Of a stretch of 64,000 bases of DNA, positions 49,843 through 57,948 are shown in pieces. Source of the stretch: Streptomyces sp. NBC_00670 (lineage in GTDB: Bacteria > Actinomycetota > Actinomycetes > Streptomycetales > Streptomycetaceae); contig NZ_CP109017.1 in the NCBI RefSeq assembly GCF_036226765.1, positions 1,488,001 to 1,552,000 of the forward strand, read 5' to 3'. Under the pieces are notes generated by a model, which did no database searches, was not told the origin of the DNA, and saw only the letters and a program-made list of their open reading frames with translations. The position numbers were made by a program, and so were the translations under genes. Positions within the stretch are counted from its first letter, which is position 1; every line of letters starts with the position of its first letter.

Positions 49843-49907
49843 CGCGGTTCCCCGTGCTCCCTGCAAGCGGGGGGCGCCCCACTGCCTTGGGGGCCCGGGG
49901 AACCGCG
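49843..49907. repeat. Diverged copy 7 of the palindromic element
   Basis: 12-bp stem CGCGGTTCCCCG (49843-49854) with CGGGGAACCGCG (49896-49907) and an internal GGGGGGCGCCCC. It retains the CGCAGTTCCCC-type core with substitutions. It separates the convergent oxidoreductase and alcohol dehydrogenase genes. Confidence 0.65.
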
Positions 49908-49939
49908 CGGTCGGCCACGACGGGCCCGCGCCCGCCCGC

Positions 49940-51022
49940 TCAGAACGTCACCAGCGCCCTCGCGCCCCTCCCCGCCCGCATGTTCTCGAACGCCCCCTGG
50001 ACCCCGTCCAGCCCGATCCGTTCCGTCACCAGGAGCCCCAGGTCGAGGCTCCCCTCGCGCACGTGGGCCGCGAGTACCGGGAGGTCACGCGCCGGGTCGC
50101 AGTTGCCGTAGACGCAGCCCGACAACGTCCGCCCCCAGTGGAAGAGTTCCAGCGCGTTGAACGTGACTTCCTCCTCCTTGCCGCCGATCCCGACCACCAC
50201 CGTCCGCCCGCCCCGCCGCGTGGACTCCCACGCCGTACGGATGGTCACCGCCCGTCCCACACACTCCACCGCGACATCGACACCCTGCCGGCCCGTCAGC
50301 CCCCGGATCTCCCGGGCCGTCGTGGCGGAGGCCACCACGTAGTCCGTGGCACCGGCCCGCCGCGCCAGCGACTCCTTCTCCGGCGAGACATCGACCGCCA
50401 CGACCTTCCCGGCCCCCGCGATCCGCGCCTCCTGGAGCGCCGCCAGCCCCACCCCGCCCACACCGAACACCGCGACCGTCTCCCCCGGCCGCACCCCCGC
50501 CGCATGGTGCACCGCGCCGTACCCGGTGAGCACCGCGCACCCCAGCAGCGCCGCGTCCGCCAGGGGCACCCCGTCCGGCGCGGGCAGCACGCAGCCCGCG
50601 GAGACCACCGTCTCCTCCGCGAACGCGGCGACGTTCAGCCCGGGATGCAGCTCCGTGCCGTCCGCCGTACGGGCGTACACCTCCCCAGCACCGTTCAGCG
50701 CGTTGGCGCACAGCCACACCTCGCCCCGTCCACAGGCATGGCAACTGCCGCACGAGGGTGCCCAGTTCAGCACCGCCCCGTCGCCCGGCGCGACATGCGT
50801 GACGCCCTCCCCCACGGCGACGACCGTGCCCGCCCCCTCGTGCCCGAGCACCGCCGGCAACGGCACCCGCATCGTTCCGTTGGACAGGGACAGGTCCGAG
50901 TGGCAGACCCCGACGGCGGCGAGCCGGACGCGGACCTGGCCGGGTCCGGGATCGGGCAGGTCGATCTCGGCGAGCTCCAGCGGAGCGCCCAGGGCGGGCA
51001 GGACGGCGGCACGTACGGCCAT
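49940..51022 (-). CDS. Zinc-dependent alcohol dehydrogenase
   Basis: A 360 aa class III-like alcohol dehydrogenase. Catalytic-zinc residues are GVCHSDLS and LGHEGAGTVVAVG. The structural-zinc knuckle CGSCHACGRGEVWLC is complete, and the NAD motif GVGGVGLAALQEARIAGAG follows. It oxidises an alcohol to an aldehyde that the downstream-oriented neighbour, an aldehyde dehydrogenase at 51085, can oxidise further. Both are on the minus strand with the aldehyde dehydrogenase first, 62 bases apart, forming an alcohol-to-acid pathway. A dyad upstream of the pair matches the TetR site at 47454. Confidence 0.93.
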   Translation of the reverse strand: MAVRAAVLPALGAPLELAEIDLPDPGPGQVRVRLAAVGVCHSDLSLSNGTMRVPLPAVLGHEGAGTVVAVGEGVTHVAPGDGAVLNWAPSCGSCHACGRGEVWLCANALNGAGEVYARTADGTELHPGLNVAAFAEETVVSAGCVLPAPDGVPLADAALLGCAVLTGYGAVHHAAGVRPGETVAVFGVGGVGLAALQEARIAGAGKVVAVDVSPEKESLARRAGATDYVVASATTAREIRGLTGRQGVDVAVECVGRAVTIRTAWESTRRGGRTVVVGIGGKEEEVTFNALELFHWGRTLSGCVYGNCDPARDLPVLAAHVREGSLDLGLLVTERIGLDGVQGAFENMRAGRGARALVTF

Positions 51023-51084
51023 GGTCGTTCGGCTCCCTCGAAACGTGACGGTCAGAACCGGCGCAGGACCGGCTCAGGAACGGG

Positions 51085-52473
51085 TCAGAACTGGAAGGAC
51101 TTCGTCTGGAGGTACTCCGCCAGGCCGTGCGGGCCCAGTTCCCGGCCCACCCCGGACCGCTTGTAGCCGCCGAAGGGCGCCAGCGGGTTGAACCGGCCGC
51201 CGTTGATGTCCACCTGGCCGGTCTCCAGGCCCCGGGCGAAGGCCACCGCCTCCGCCTCGTCGCCCGCCCAGACCGCACCGGCCAGCCCGTACTGCGTGCC
51301 GTTGGCGATCCGCAGCGCGTCCTCGGTGTCCTCGTAGCGCAGGACGCACAGCACCGGGCCGAAGATCTCCTCCTGGGCGATCGTCATCTCCGGGCGCACG
51401 TCGGCGAAGACGGTGGGGCTGACGTAGTAGCCGCGCTCGCGCGGGGCCTCGGGGCCGCCGGCCACCAGGCGGGCGCCCTCGGCGACGCCCTTCTCGATGT
51501 AGCCGCGCACCCGGTCCCGCTGCGCCGCGTTGACCAGCGGGCCGATGCGCTCGCCGTACTTGGCGGCAGCGGCGGCGGCCAGTTCCACCGCCTCGTCGTA
51601 GTGGTCGCGGTGGACCAGCATCCGGGTCCACGCGCTGCACGTCTGGCCGGAGTTGGACATCACGTTGGCGACGCCGACGTTGACCGCGCGGGCGAGGTCG
51701 GCGCTCGGCAGGATGACGTTGGCGGACTTGCCGCCGAGTTCCAGGGCGACCCGCTTCACCGCCGCGCCCGCGGTCGCGCCGATGCGGCGGCCGACCGCGG
51801 TGGAGCCGGTGAAGGAGACCATGTCGACGCCGGGGTGCTCGGCCAGCGCCTGTCCGGCGACCGGGCCGAGCCCCGTGACCAGGTTGAAGACCCCGGCCGG
51901 GAGGCCCGCCTCGTCGACCGCCTCGGCGAACAGCTGAGCGGTGAGCGGGGTGTCCTCGGCGGGCTTGAGCACCACCGCGCAGCCGGCCGCGAGCGCCGGG
52001 GCGACCTTGGCGACGATCTGGTGCAGTGGGTAGTTCCACGGCGTGATGGCGCCGACGACGCCGACCGGCTCGTGCAGCACGGTCGAGTTGCCGAGCCTCT
52101 CCTCGAAGGCGTACGTGGCGGCCAGTTCGGCGTAGGAACCGGCGACGAGGACGGGCAGGCCCGCGTGCACGCTCTGGGCGACCTTGGGCGGGGCGCCCAG
52201 TTCGGCGGTGACCGTCTCCGCGATCTCCGCCGCGCGGGCCGCCAGCCGGTCGCGCAGGGCGGCCAGCCGGGCGGCCCGCTCGGCGGGCGCCGTCGCCGCC
52301 CAGCCGGGCAGCGCGGCGCGGGCGGCGCGCACGGCGGCGTCGACGTCCTCGGCGGTGCCGGCCGGGACACGGGCGATGACCTGCTCGTCGGCCGGGTTCA
52401 CCACCTCGATCGTGCCGGGCCCGGCGGCGGGGCGCCAGGCGCCGTCCACGTAGATGCCGTCGTGTGCCTTCAT
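51085..52473 (-). CDS. NAD(P)-dependent aldehyde dehydrogenase
   Basis: A 462 aa aldehyde dehydrogenase. Catalytic residues are all present: N147 in PWNYPL, K170 in VLKPAEDT, E245 in [10 protein letters not shown] and C279 in [11 protein letters not shown]. The ATG start follows GGGAGGAAG. It opens a two-gene operon with the zinc alcohol dehydrogenase, whose product it would oxidise to a carboxylic acid. The promoter holds a 19-bp dyad at 52554 that resembles the site between the acyl-CoA dehydrogenase and TetR genes, linking alcohol, aldehyde and acyl-CoA oxidation under one repressor (inference). Confidence 0.95.
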   Translation of the reverse strand: MKAHDGIYVDGAWRPAAGPGTIEVVNPADEQVIARVPAGTAEDVDAAVRAARAALPGWAATAPAERAARLAALRDRLAARAAEIAETVTAELGAPPKVAQSVHAGLPVLVAGSYAELAATYAFEERLGNSTVLHEPVGVVGAITPWNYPLHQIVAKVAPALAAGCAVVLKPAEDTPLTAQLFAEAVDEAGLPAGVFNLVTGLGPVAGQALAEHPGVDMVSFTGSTAVGRRIGATAGAAVKRVALELGGKSANVILPSADLARAVNVGVANVMSNSGQTCSAWTRMLVHRDHYDEAVELAAAAAAKYGERIGPLVNAAQRDRVRGYIEKGVAEGARLVAGGPEAPRERGYYVSPTVFADVRPEMTIAQEEIFGPVLCVLRYEDTEDALRIANGTQYGLAGAVWAGDEAEAVAFARGLETGQVDINGGRFNPLAPFGGYKRSGVGRELGPHGLAEYLQTKSFQF

Positions 52474-52553
52474 CGTCTTCCTCCCGGGCGGTACGACGTC
52501 GGGGTCCGGGCCCCGAGCCGACGGCGTCGCGGAACCGGAACCGCAGGAATCCC

Positions 52554-52572
52554 AAACTAGCGGCGTTAGTTT
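52554..52572. promoter_or_regulatory. Candidate TetR operator, AAYTAGCnnnGYTAGTT family (site 2)
   Basis: AAACTAGCGGCGTTAGTTT is a 19-bp dyad with a single mismatched pair, 81 bases upstream of the aldehyde dehydrogenase start. It shares 12 of 17 positions with the site at 47454, including both TAG/CTA half-site cores. Confidence 0.65.
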
Positions 52573-52660
52573 TCCGGCGCCAGGGGGGTCCTGCGCCGGG
52601 GGTGTCCTGCGCCAGGGGTCCGGGGAGGGCCGACGGCTTCGGGGCGGTGCCCGGGGTGCC

Positions 52661-53383
52661 TCACGGTCCGCGCGTGGCGGTGAGGTGGGCGAAGACGACG
52701 ATGTTGCTGGTGTACCCCGTCTTGCTGCGGTAGAGCCCGCCGCAGGTCAGGACGCGCAGCTCGGGGCGGTCGCTGGTGCCGTACACCTCCTTGTCGGGGA
52801 AGTGGTCCTTGTCGAAGGTCCGCACCCGGTCGACGGTGTAGACGGCGGTACGGCCGTCGGCGCGGCGGGCCTCGACGTGGTCGCCGGGGTCGAGCTGGCC
52901 GAGTGCGGCGAAGACGGCGGGTCCGGTGCGGGTGTCGCGGTGGCCGACGGCGACGGCGGTGCCGGTCTCACCGGGGGTGGGGCCGTCCGCGTACCAGCCG
53001 ATCAGCTTGGGCTTGTCGACGGGCGGGGTGCCGAGCTGCCGGTGGGCGTCGAGCCGGACCGGGACGATCGGCGCGTCGACCCCCAGGTCGGGGATGCGGA
53101 CGGCGGTCGCCCTGGAGGGGGGCAGCGGCCGCGTCGGGGGCGTGGGATCGGGGCTCGGCGAAGAACGCGCCCCCGGGCCACCACGCGCGCCGGACCCGGC
53201 CGACGGCGCCCCCACGGCGCCGGAGTGCGCCGCGGAGTGCGCCTCGGGGTGCCGCTCGCGGTGCCCCTCCCCGCACCGTACGACCACCGTCACCAGGACG
53301 ACCGCGAGGACGGCCGTCCTGGCGAGGCGGTAGGCGCGGGTCCGGCGCCACGGCTTGCGTCGGCGGCGCCGCCTAGGCGGCAC
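52661..53383 (-). CDS. Class F sortase
   Basis: A 240 aa membrane-anchored transpeptidase. There is a short Arg-rich cytoplasmic start (PPRRRRRRKPWRR), a membrane helix at about 20-36 and a Pro/Ser-rich spacer. The sortase beta-barrel follows, with H148 in AVGHRDTR and the catalytic C214 in VLTCGGLYRS. Class F (previously Streptomyces/Actinobacteria type) is inferred from the catalytic context and the absence of class E signatures. The GTG start overlaps the upstream surface-protein gene by 11 bases without its own ribosome site, so it is translationally coupled. The neighbouring gene is the obvious substrate candidate. Confidence 0.88.
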   Translation of the reverse strand: MPPRRRRRRKPWRRTRAYRLARTAVLAVVLVTVVVRCGEGHRERHPEAHSAAHSGAVGAPSAGSGARGGPGARSSPSPDPTPPTRPLPPSRATAVRIPDLGVDAPIVPVRLDAHRQLGTPPVDKPKLIGWYADGPTPGETGTAVAVGHRDTRTGPAVFAALGQLDPGDHVEARRADGRTAVYTVDRVRTFDKDHFPDKEVYGTSDRPELRVLTCGGLYRSKTGYTSNIVVFAHLTATRGP

Positions 53384-54047
53384 GCCGGCGGATGAGGCGG
53401 ACGTAGGCGAACCCGCTGAGCACGACGAGGCCGACGGCCGCGGTCGCGGTGGCGGGCGAGAACGCCTCGGTGGCGCGGGCGAGGCCGCCGCCGCCCGCGT
53501 GGACGCCGCCCTTGGGGCCCTCGCCGTTGTCGTGGCCGATGGTCGCCGACTCGTGGCCCTGGTCGCCCGCCTTCTCGTTGCCGTCCTTCTTCTCGTCGTG
53601 CTTCTCGTCGTGGCAGTTGACGCGGAAGACCTTCTCCTTGGTGCCGGGCGGCGGGACCGGCGGCACGGCGGGGACGTTCGGCACCCAGGTGATCTTGTAC
53701 TGGCCGTCGGCCAGCCCCAGCACGTCGGTGTGGCCGGCACCGGCGGCCAGCGTGATGCTGCCGCTGACGACGGCGCTGGTGGGCAGCGGGGGCTGCGGGG
53801 TGATGGTGTACGCGACGGTGGTCGCCGAGTCGAAGTTGGTGGCGTCCAGGTAGAACTTGCACACCACCGGGTCCTCCTTGGACACGGTGTACGGCACGCC
53901 CTCCCGGTGGACCTTGATGTCACCGCCCTCTCCGACGGCCGCGGCGGGGGCGGCGAGCCAGACCGCGCCGGAGGCGGTGAAGGCCGTGACCGCGGCGGTG
54001 GCGCCGACGCGGGAGGCGAGGGTGCGTGGGGGTGTCCTGGTGGGCAT
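53373..54047 (-). CDS. Secreted/membrane-anchored surface protein
   Basis: A 224 aa protein. The signal peptide runs to about residue 38 (AVTAFTASGAVWLAAPAAA). A beta-rich middle domain (VPYTVSKEDPVVCKFYLDAT, SGSITLAAGAGHTDVLGLAD) has two cysteines (C63, and C149 in FRVNCHDEKHDEKKD). A charged His/Lys/Glu linker follows, then a C-terminal membrane helix and basic tail RLIRRRAA. No LPxTG or LAxTG motif is present before the helix (ATEAFSPATAT...), although its sortase neighbour suggests wall anchoring. The ATG has GGAGGA 6 bases upstream. Confidence 0.8.
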   Translation of the reverse strand: MPTRTPPRTLASRVGATAAVTAFTASGAVWLAAPAAAVGEGGDIKVHREGVPYTVSKEDPVVCKFYLDATNFDSATTVAYTITPQPPLPTSAVVSGSITLAAGAGHTDVLGLADGQYKITWVPNVPAVPPVPPPGTKEKVFRVNCHDEKHDEKKDGNEKAGDQGHESATIGHDNGEGPKGGVHAGGGGLARATEAFSPATATAAVGLVVLSGFAYVRLIRRRAA

Positions 54048-54059
54048 GCGCGTTCCTCC

Positions 54060-54101
54060 GAGTCAGACGATTTTCATACAAATCGCTCGTTCACCTGACT
54101 C
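54060..54101. promoter_or_regulatory. Nested inverted repeats upstream of the surface protein
   Basis: Outer arms GAGTCAG (54060-54066) and CTGACTC (54095-54101) enclose CGATTT/AAATCG (54068-54073 with 54080-54085). The region is AT-rich compared with its surroundings and includes the likely promoter of the surface-protein/sortase operon. A regulatory role is inferred. Confidence 0.45.
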
Positions 54102-54229
54102 TCTTTCACAGGGAGGAGCCGCCGCGCGGCATGCCACGCGGGCCGCGGCGCGGAGTTCGCCCGAGCGGCGCATCCGGCGCGTCCCGCGCGGACGCCCGGC
54201 GGGGCGCGGTGACGTGGACGGGCCCGCGT

Positions 54230-54853
54230 TCAGTCCAGCGAACGCGACAGATACGCCCGCAGCAGCTCACGCATCTCGTCGATGATCCGTTCGTCCCCCT
54301 CCGGGGAGACCCGGAAGGCGAGGTGGACGAGCGTGTCGGCGGTCTCGACGGCGACCAGGACCGTGCGCCGCAGCTCCTCGTCCGGGCCCCGGCCCAGGTA
54401 CCCGGAGAGCAGTTCCGCCAGCCGGTCGGCGACCCGGTGGTTGGGCTCGGCGTGCCGGGTGCCGATGGGTATCTGGTTGCCGAAGTCGACGAGGGAGAAG
54501 CCGGGGGCGGTGCGCTTCATGTCGAGGTACTCGTCCAGCACCGCGTCCACCGCCGCACGCCAGCCGCCCTCGCCCGCCGTCTCCTCCAGCCGGCGGGTGA
54601 CCCGCTCGGTGTACCGCTCCAGGTTGCGTTCGCCCAGCGCGTCGGCCATCGCGCGCTTGTTGCCGAAGAAGCGGTAGACCGAGCCGATGGGGACGCCGGC
54701 CCGGGCGGCGACCGCGCGGGTGCTCAGTTCGTCGTAGCCCACCTCGTCGAGGAGGTCGGCGCAGGCGTCCAGGATCCGGGTGAGCCGTTCGGCGCTGCGT
54801 CGTTGGACCGGTGCGCGGCGCAGCGAGGTCGGGTGGGGCACGGGCATCATCAT
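54230..54853 (-). CDS. TetR family regulator
   Basis: A 207 aa regulator with the HTH at about 30-75 (DACADLLDEVGYDELSTRAV, then AGVPIGSVYRFFGNKRAMAD) and a TetR_C-type ligand domain. Three consecutive Met codons open the ORF; the first (54853) overlaps the stop of the lipoprotein gene by 4 bases (ATGA), so the two are co-translated. Its targets are not obvious; the surface protein and sortase operon downstream on the same strand, 183 bases away, is one candidate. Confidence 0.85.
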   Translation of the reverse strand: MMMPVPHPTSLRRAPVQRRSAERLTRILDACADLLDEVGYDELSTRAVAARAGVPIGSVYRFFGNKRAMADALGERNLERYTERVTRRLEETAGEGGWRAAVDAVLDEYLDMKRTAPGFSLVDFGNQIPIGTRHAEPNHRVADRLAELLSGYLGRGPDEELRRTVLVAVETADTLVHLAFRVSPEGDERIIDEMRELLRAYLSRSLD

Positions 54854-55539
54854 GCCTTTCCGACGGGGGCCGGTGGACCTCCCCCGTCTGTCCGCACGGC
54901 GGAACGCCGTCCACTCACGGGAACGGGTGCGTCCGCACCGCGCGCGGTCACGTCGCGCCCGCCGTCCGCCGCGGTCCTGCCCGTCGCACCGCTCGCCGTG
55001 GGCGACGCCGATTCCGTCGAGGGCGGTTCCGTGCCGTCGCCGGAGGCGGTGATGTCCGCCGTGCGTTCCACCGGTTCGCCGTCGACCGCCCAGAGGGTGC
55101 CGTCGTCGGCGTAGAGGCGCGCGGTGACGTGGTGCGTGCCGCGCGCGAGCTCGGCGGACAGCCGGTACTCGGTGGTACGCAGCCGGGCCAGCAGACGACC
55201 GTCGAGATAGAGCCGGACGAGGCCGCGTCCGGCCACGGCCACCGGGCGGGTACCGGAGGGCGAGAGGCGGAAGTGGCGCAGGGTCAGCCGGACCGTCCAG
55301 CTGTCCTCGTCGGAGTCCGGCTGGACCTCGACACCGACTTCGGGTGCGTCCTTTGTGTCCACCTCACGGTAGTGCCTGCCCTTCTCGTCGGTGTGGTCCA
55401 GCACCTTGCCCACCGGCGAGGGCGAGTTCTCGTTGCTCCCGTTGTGCTGCCCGCGCGCGTCACCGGCGCCACAGCCGGCCGAGCCGCCGAGCAGGGCGCA
55501 CACCGCGAGCGCCGCGAGCAGTCCGCGCGTCCACGACAT
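54850..55539 (-). CDS. Putative lipoprotein
   Basis: A 229 aa exported protein. The start MSWTRGLLAALAVCALLGG leads to a lipobox GSAGC (C25 the lipidated cysteine), followed by a Ser/Asn linker, a beta-sandwich-like domain (about 50-165; DEDSWTVRLTLRHFRLSPSG, RLYLDGRLLARLRTTEYRLS) and a Thr/Ser/Gly-rich C-terminal tail. The length and layout suggest a membrane-anchored binding or scaffolding protein. It was chosen from a longer frame because of the signal peptide. It precedes the TetR gene and overlaps it. No close family is recognised. Confidence 0.72.
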   Translation of the reverse strand: MSWTRGLLAALAVCALLGGSAGCGAGDARGQHNGSNENSPSPVGKVLDHTDEKGRHYREVDTKDAPEVGVEVQPDSDEDSWTVRLTLRHFRLSPSGTRPVAVAGRGLVRLYLDGRLLARLRTTEYRLSAELARGTHHVTARLYADDGTLWAVDGEPVERTADITASGDGTEPPSTESASPTASGATGRTAADGGRDVTARGADAPVPVSGRRSAVRTDGGGPPAPVGKA

Positions 55540-55657
55540 GTCGGCGAGCGTAGAACATTCCTGCGACACACCGGATCGTCCCCACGGCTGGTTCTCGGCC
55601 GTCGCCTCCGCCTGGAGACAGACGCGGGGCTCCTCCCTCTTGCGGACCCGGGCCCTC

Positions 55658-55681
55658 ATTCCTACGGTGAGGCATAGGAAT
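55658..55681. promoter_or_regulatory. Inverted repeat upstream of hmgA
   Basis: ATTCCTA (55658-55664) and TAGGAAT (55675-55681) are perfect complements 10 bases apart, 74 bases before the hmgA start and in the divergent promoter region with the lipoprotein gene. It may be an operator for a homogentisate- or tyrosine-responsive regulator. Confidence 0.5.
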
Positions 55682-55754
55682 CGCGGCGGGCCGGGACCGG
55701 GCCCGGAGCGAGTTCGCGGGCCGTGACCCAGGGCCCAGGAACGAGGGAGCGCGC

Positions 55755-57080
55755 ATGACCGGGGACGCGAGGAAGCGTGCCGAAGGACTGACCTATCTGC
55801 ACGGCTTCGGCAACGAGCACAGTTCCGAGGCGGTGCCGGGCGCCCTGCCCGAGGGGCGCAACGCACCGCAGCGGGCCCCGCTCGGGCTGTACGCGGAGCA
55901 GCTGAGCGGTACCGCGTTCACCGAGCCGAGGGCGCACAACCGCCGCTCCTGGCTGTACCGGATCCGCCCCTCGGCCGCGCACCCCGCCTTCCGCCGCACG
56001 GACAACGGCGCCCTGCGCACCGCTCCGTTCGCCGAGAGCGTCCCGGACCCCAACCGGCTGCGCTGGGACCCGATGCCCGAGCCGGCCCCGGGCACGGACT
56101 TCCTCGCGGGCCTGTGGACGCTGGGCGGCAACGGCGACGCCACCCAGCGCACCGGTATGGCCGTGCACCTCTACCACGCCAACGCGTCCATGGAACGGGT
56201 GTTCAGCGACGCGGACGGCGAGCTGCTGATCGTCCCCGAGCGCGGCGGACTGCTGCTGCACACCGAGTTGGGCGCGCTGCACGCGGAGCCCGGCCATGTG
56301 GCGCTGATCCCGCGCGGGGTGCGCTTCCGGGTGGAGCTGCTGGACAGCTTGGCCCGGGGGTACGTCTGCGAGAACTACGGCGCCCCCTTCCGGCTGCCCG
56401 ACCTCGGCCCGATCGGCGCCAACGGCCTCGCGGGCGTGCGGGACTTCCGGGCGCCCGTGGCGGCGTACGAGGACGTCGAGGGGCCGGTGGAGGTGGTGAA
56501 CAAGTTCTGCGGCAACCTCTGGACGGCCACGTACGACCACTCGCCGCTCGACGTGGTGGCCTGGCACGGCAACCACGTGCCCTACGTCTACGACCTGCGC
56601 CGCTTCAACGTGATCGGCAGCATCTCCTACGACCACCCGGACCCGTCGATCTTCACGGTGCTGACCTCCCCGTCCGACACCCCGGGGCTGGCCGGCGTCG
56701 ACTTCGTGGTGTTCGCGCCGCGCTGGCTGGTGGGCGAGGACACGTTCCGGCCGCCGTACTTCCACCGGAACGTGATGAGCGAGTACATGGGGCTCGTCGA
56801 GGGCGCGTACGACGCGAAGTCGGCCGGGAAGGGCGGGTTCGTGCCGGGCGGCGGCTCGCTGCACAACATGATGTCGGCGCACGGCCCCGACCGGGAGACG
56901 TTCGAGCGGGCGAGCACGGCCGAGCTGAAGCCGCAGAAGGTCGACGACGGGCTCGCGTTCATGTTCGAGACGCGGTGGCCGGTGACGCTCACCCCGCACG
57001 CGGCGGACGCGGACCACCTGCAGCGGCGCTACGACGACGTCTGGCAGGGCCTGCAACGGCACTTCCGACCCTTGCACTGA
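55755..57080 (+). CDS. hmgA: Homogentisate 1,2-dioxygenase
   Basis: A 441 aa non-haem iron ring-cleaving enzyme of tyrosine/phenylalanine catabolism; it opens homogentisate to maleylacetoacetate. The family opening [20 protein letters not shown] is present, as is the iron site H337/E343 in [13 protein letters not shown] with the third ligand His in [11 protein letters not shown] or downstream. The ATG follows GAGGGAGCGCGC. The GntR-family regulator gene follows 26 bases later on the same strand. Its own operator is probably the dyad at 55658. No other homogentisate pathway gene is in the window. Confidence 0.96.
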   Translation: MTGDARKRAEGLTYLHGFGNEHSSEAVPGALPEGRNAPQRAPLGLYAEQLSGTAFTEPRAHNRRSWLYRIRPSAAHPAFRRTDNGALRTAPFAESVPDPNRLRWDPMPEPAPGTDFLAGLWTLGGNGDATQRTGMAVHLYHANASMERVFSDADGELLIVPERGGLLLHTELGALHAEPGHVALIPRGVRFRVELLDSLARGYVCENYGAPFRLPDLGPIGANGLAGVRDFRAPVAAYEDVEGPVEVVNKFCGNLWTATYDHSPLDVVAWHGNHVPYVYDLRRFNVIGSISYDHPDPSIFTVLTSPSDTPGLAGVDFVVFAPRWLVGEDTFRPPYFHRNVMSEYMGLVEGAYDAKSAGKGGFVPGGGSLHNMMSAHGPDRETFERASTAELKPQKVDDGLAFMFETRWPVTLTPHAADADHLQRRYDDVWQGLQRHFRPLH

Positions 57081-57106
57081 CGTTTTTCCGCCGGTGAGGA
57101 TGGCCC

Positions 57107-57856
57107 GTGACCTCCTTCGCTCCGGATTCGATCGTCCTGAACCGCAAGCTGCCGCTGTGGTACCAGGTCTCGCAGTCGCTGCGCGCGTCCATCCTGGGCC
57201 GCCCGCGGGACGCGCCGCTGCGGCTGCCCACCGAGGAACAGCTCGCGGTCCACTACGGGGTGAGCGTGCTGACCATGCGGCAGGCGCTGAAGGAGTTGGA
57301 GGACGAGGGGCTGATCAGCAGGCACCGGCGGCGCGGCACGTTCATCGAGCCGGACGCCCGGCGGGGTGCGCCGGTGCGGCTGCTGGGGTCGGTCGACGCG
57401 ATCGTCGCCCAGCAGTCGGGGATGGTGACGGAGTTGCTGGGCCACGGGGCGGTGCCGGTGCCGGCGGAGTTCGCCGAGCACTTCGCGGGGGTGGGCGAGG
57501 TGGTGGCCTACCACCGGGTGCGGAGCGACGAGGGGACGGGTGAGCCGACGAATCACGCGCGGAACTTCGTCCGGACGGAGGTGGCGGCGGGGATCGCGCC
57601 GGGGGATCTGGAGCGGTGGCCGATGACGAAGGTGCTGCGGGACGTGGTGGGCGTGGAGATCGGCCGGATCACGGACACGGTCCAGGCACGGCTCGCCGAC
57701 CCCGAGACGGCTCGGCTGCTGCGGGTGCCGCTGCTGAGTCCGATCCTGCACTACACGGGGGTGACGTACGGGGTGGACGGGCGGGTGCTGGATGTCGCGG
57801 TCATCCACTATCGCGGTGACCGGTTCTCCTTCTCGGTGACGGTGGAGGCGACGTAG
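57107..57856 (+). CDS. GntR family regulator (HutC type)
   Basis: A 249 aa regulator. The winged helix covers about 20-75 (EEQLAVHYGVSVLTMRQALK, then ISRHRRRGTFIEP), followed by a UTRA effector domain (RHRG...GVTYGVDGRVLDVAVIHYR) that binds a small ligand. Following hmgA in the same direction by 26 bases, it may be cotranscribed and control tyrosine or histidine-type catabolism, but the effector is unknown. The GTG start has GTGAGGA 8 bases away. The coding end is adjacent to a partial palindromic element. Confidence 0.87.
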   Translation: MTSFAPDSIVLNRKLPLWYQVSQSLRASILGRPRDAPLRLPTEEQLAVHYGVSVLTMRQALKELEDEGLISRHRRRGTFIEPDARRGAPVRLLGSVDAIVAQQSGMVTELLGHGAVPVPAEFAEHFAGVGEVVAYHRVRSDEGTGEPTNHARNFVRTEVAAGIAPGDLERWPMTKVLRDVVGVEIGRITDTVQARLADPETARLLRVPLLSPILHYTGVTYGVDGRVLDVAVIHYRGDRFSFSVTVEAT

Positions 57857-57897
57857 GGGCGCGGGGGCAAGCCCTCGCCCCCTGATAGGGGCGCGGG
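57857..57897. repeat. Partial palindromic element, copy 8
   Basis: Contains the core remnant GGGGCGCGGGG and a 6-bp stem GGGGGC/GCCCCC. It directly follows the GntR stop codon and probably serves as its terminator. Confidence 0.55.
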
Positions 57898-57948
57898 GAA
57901 AACCTGCCGTACGCCCCCGCCCGCACACCCCGTCGTACGATTCCCCCC

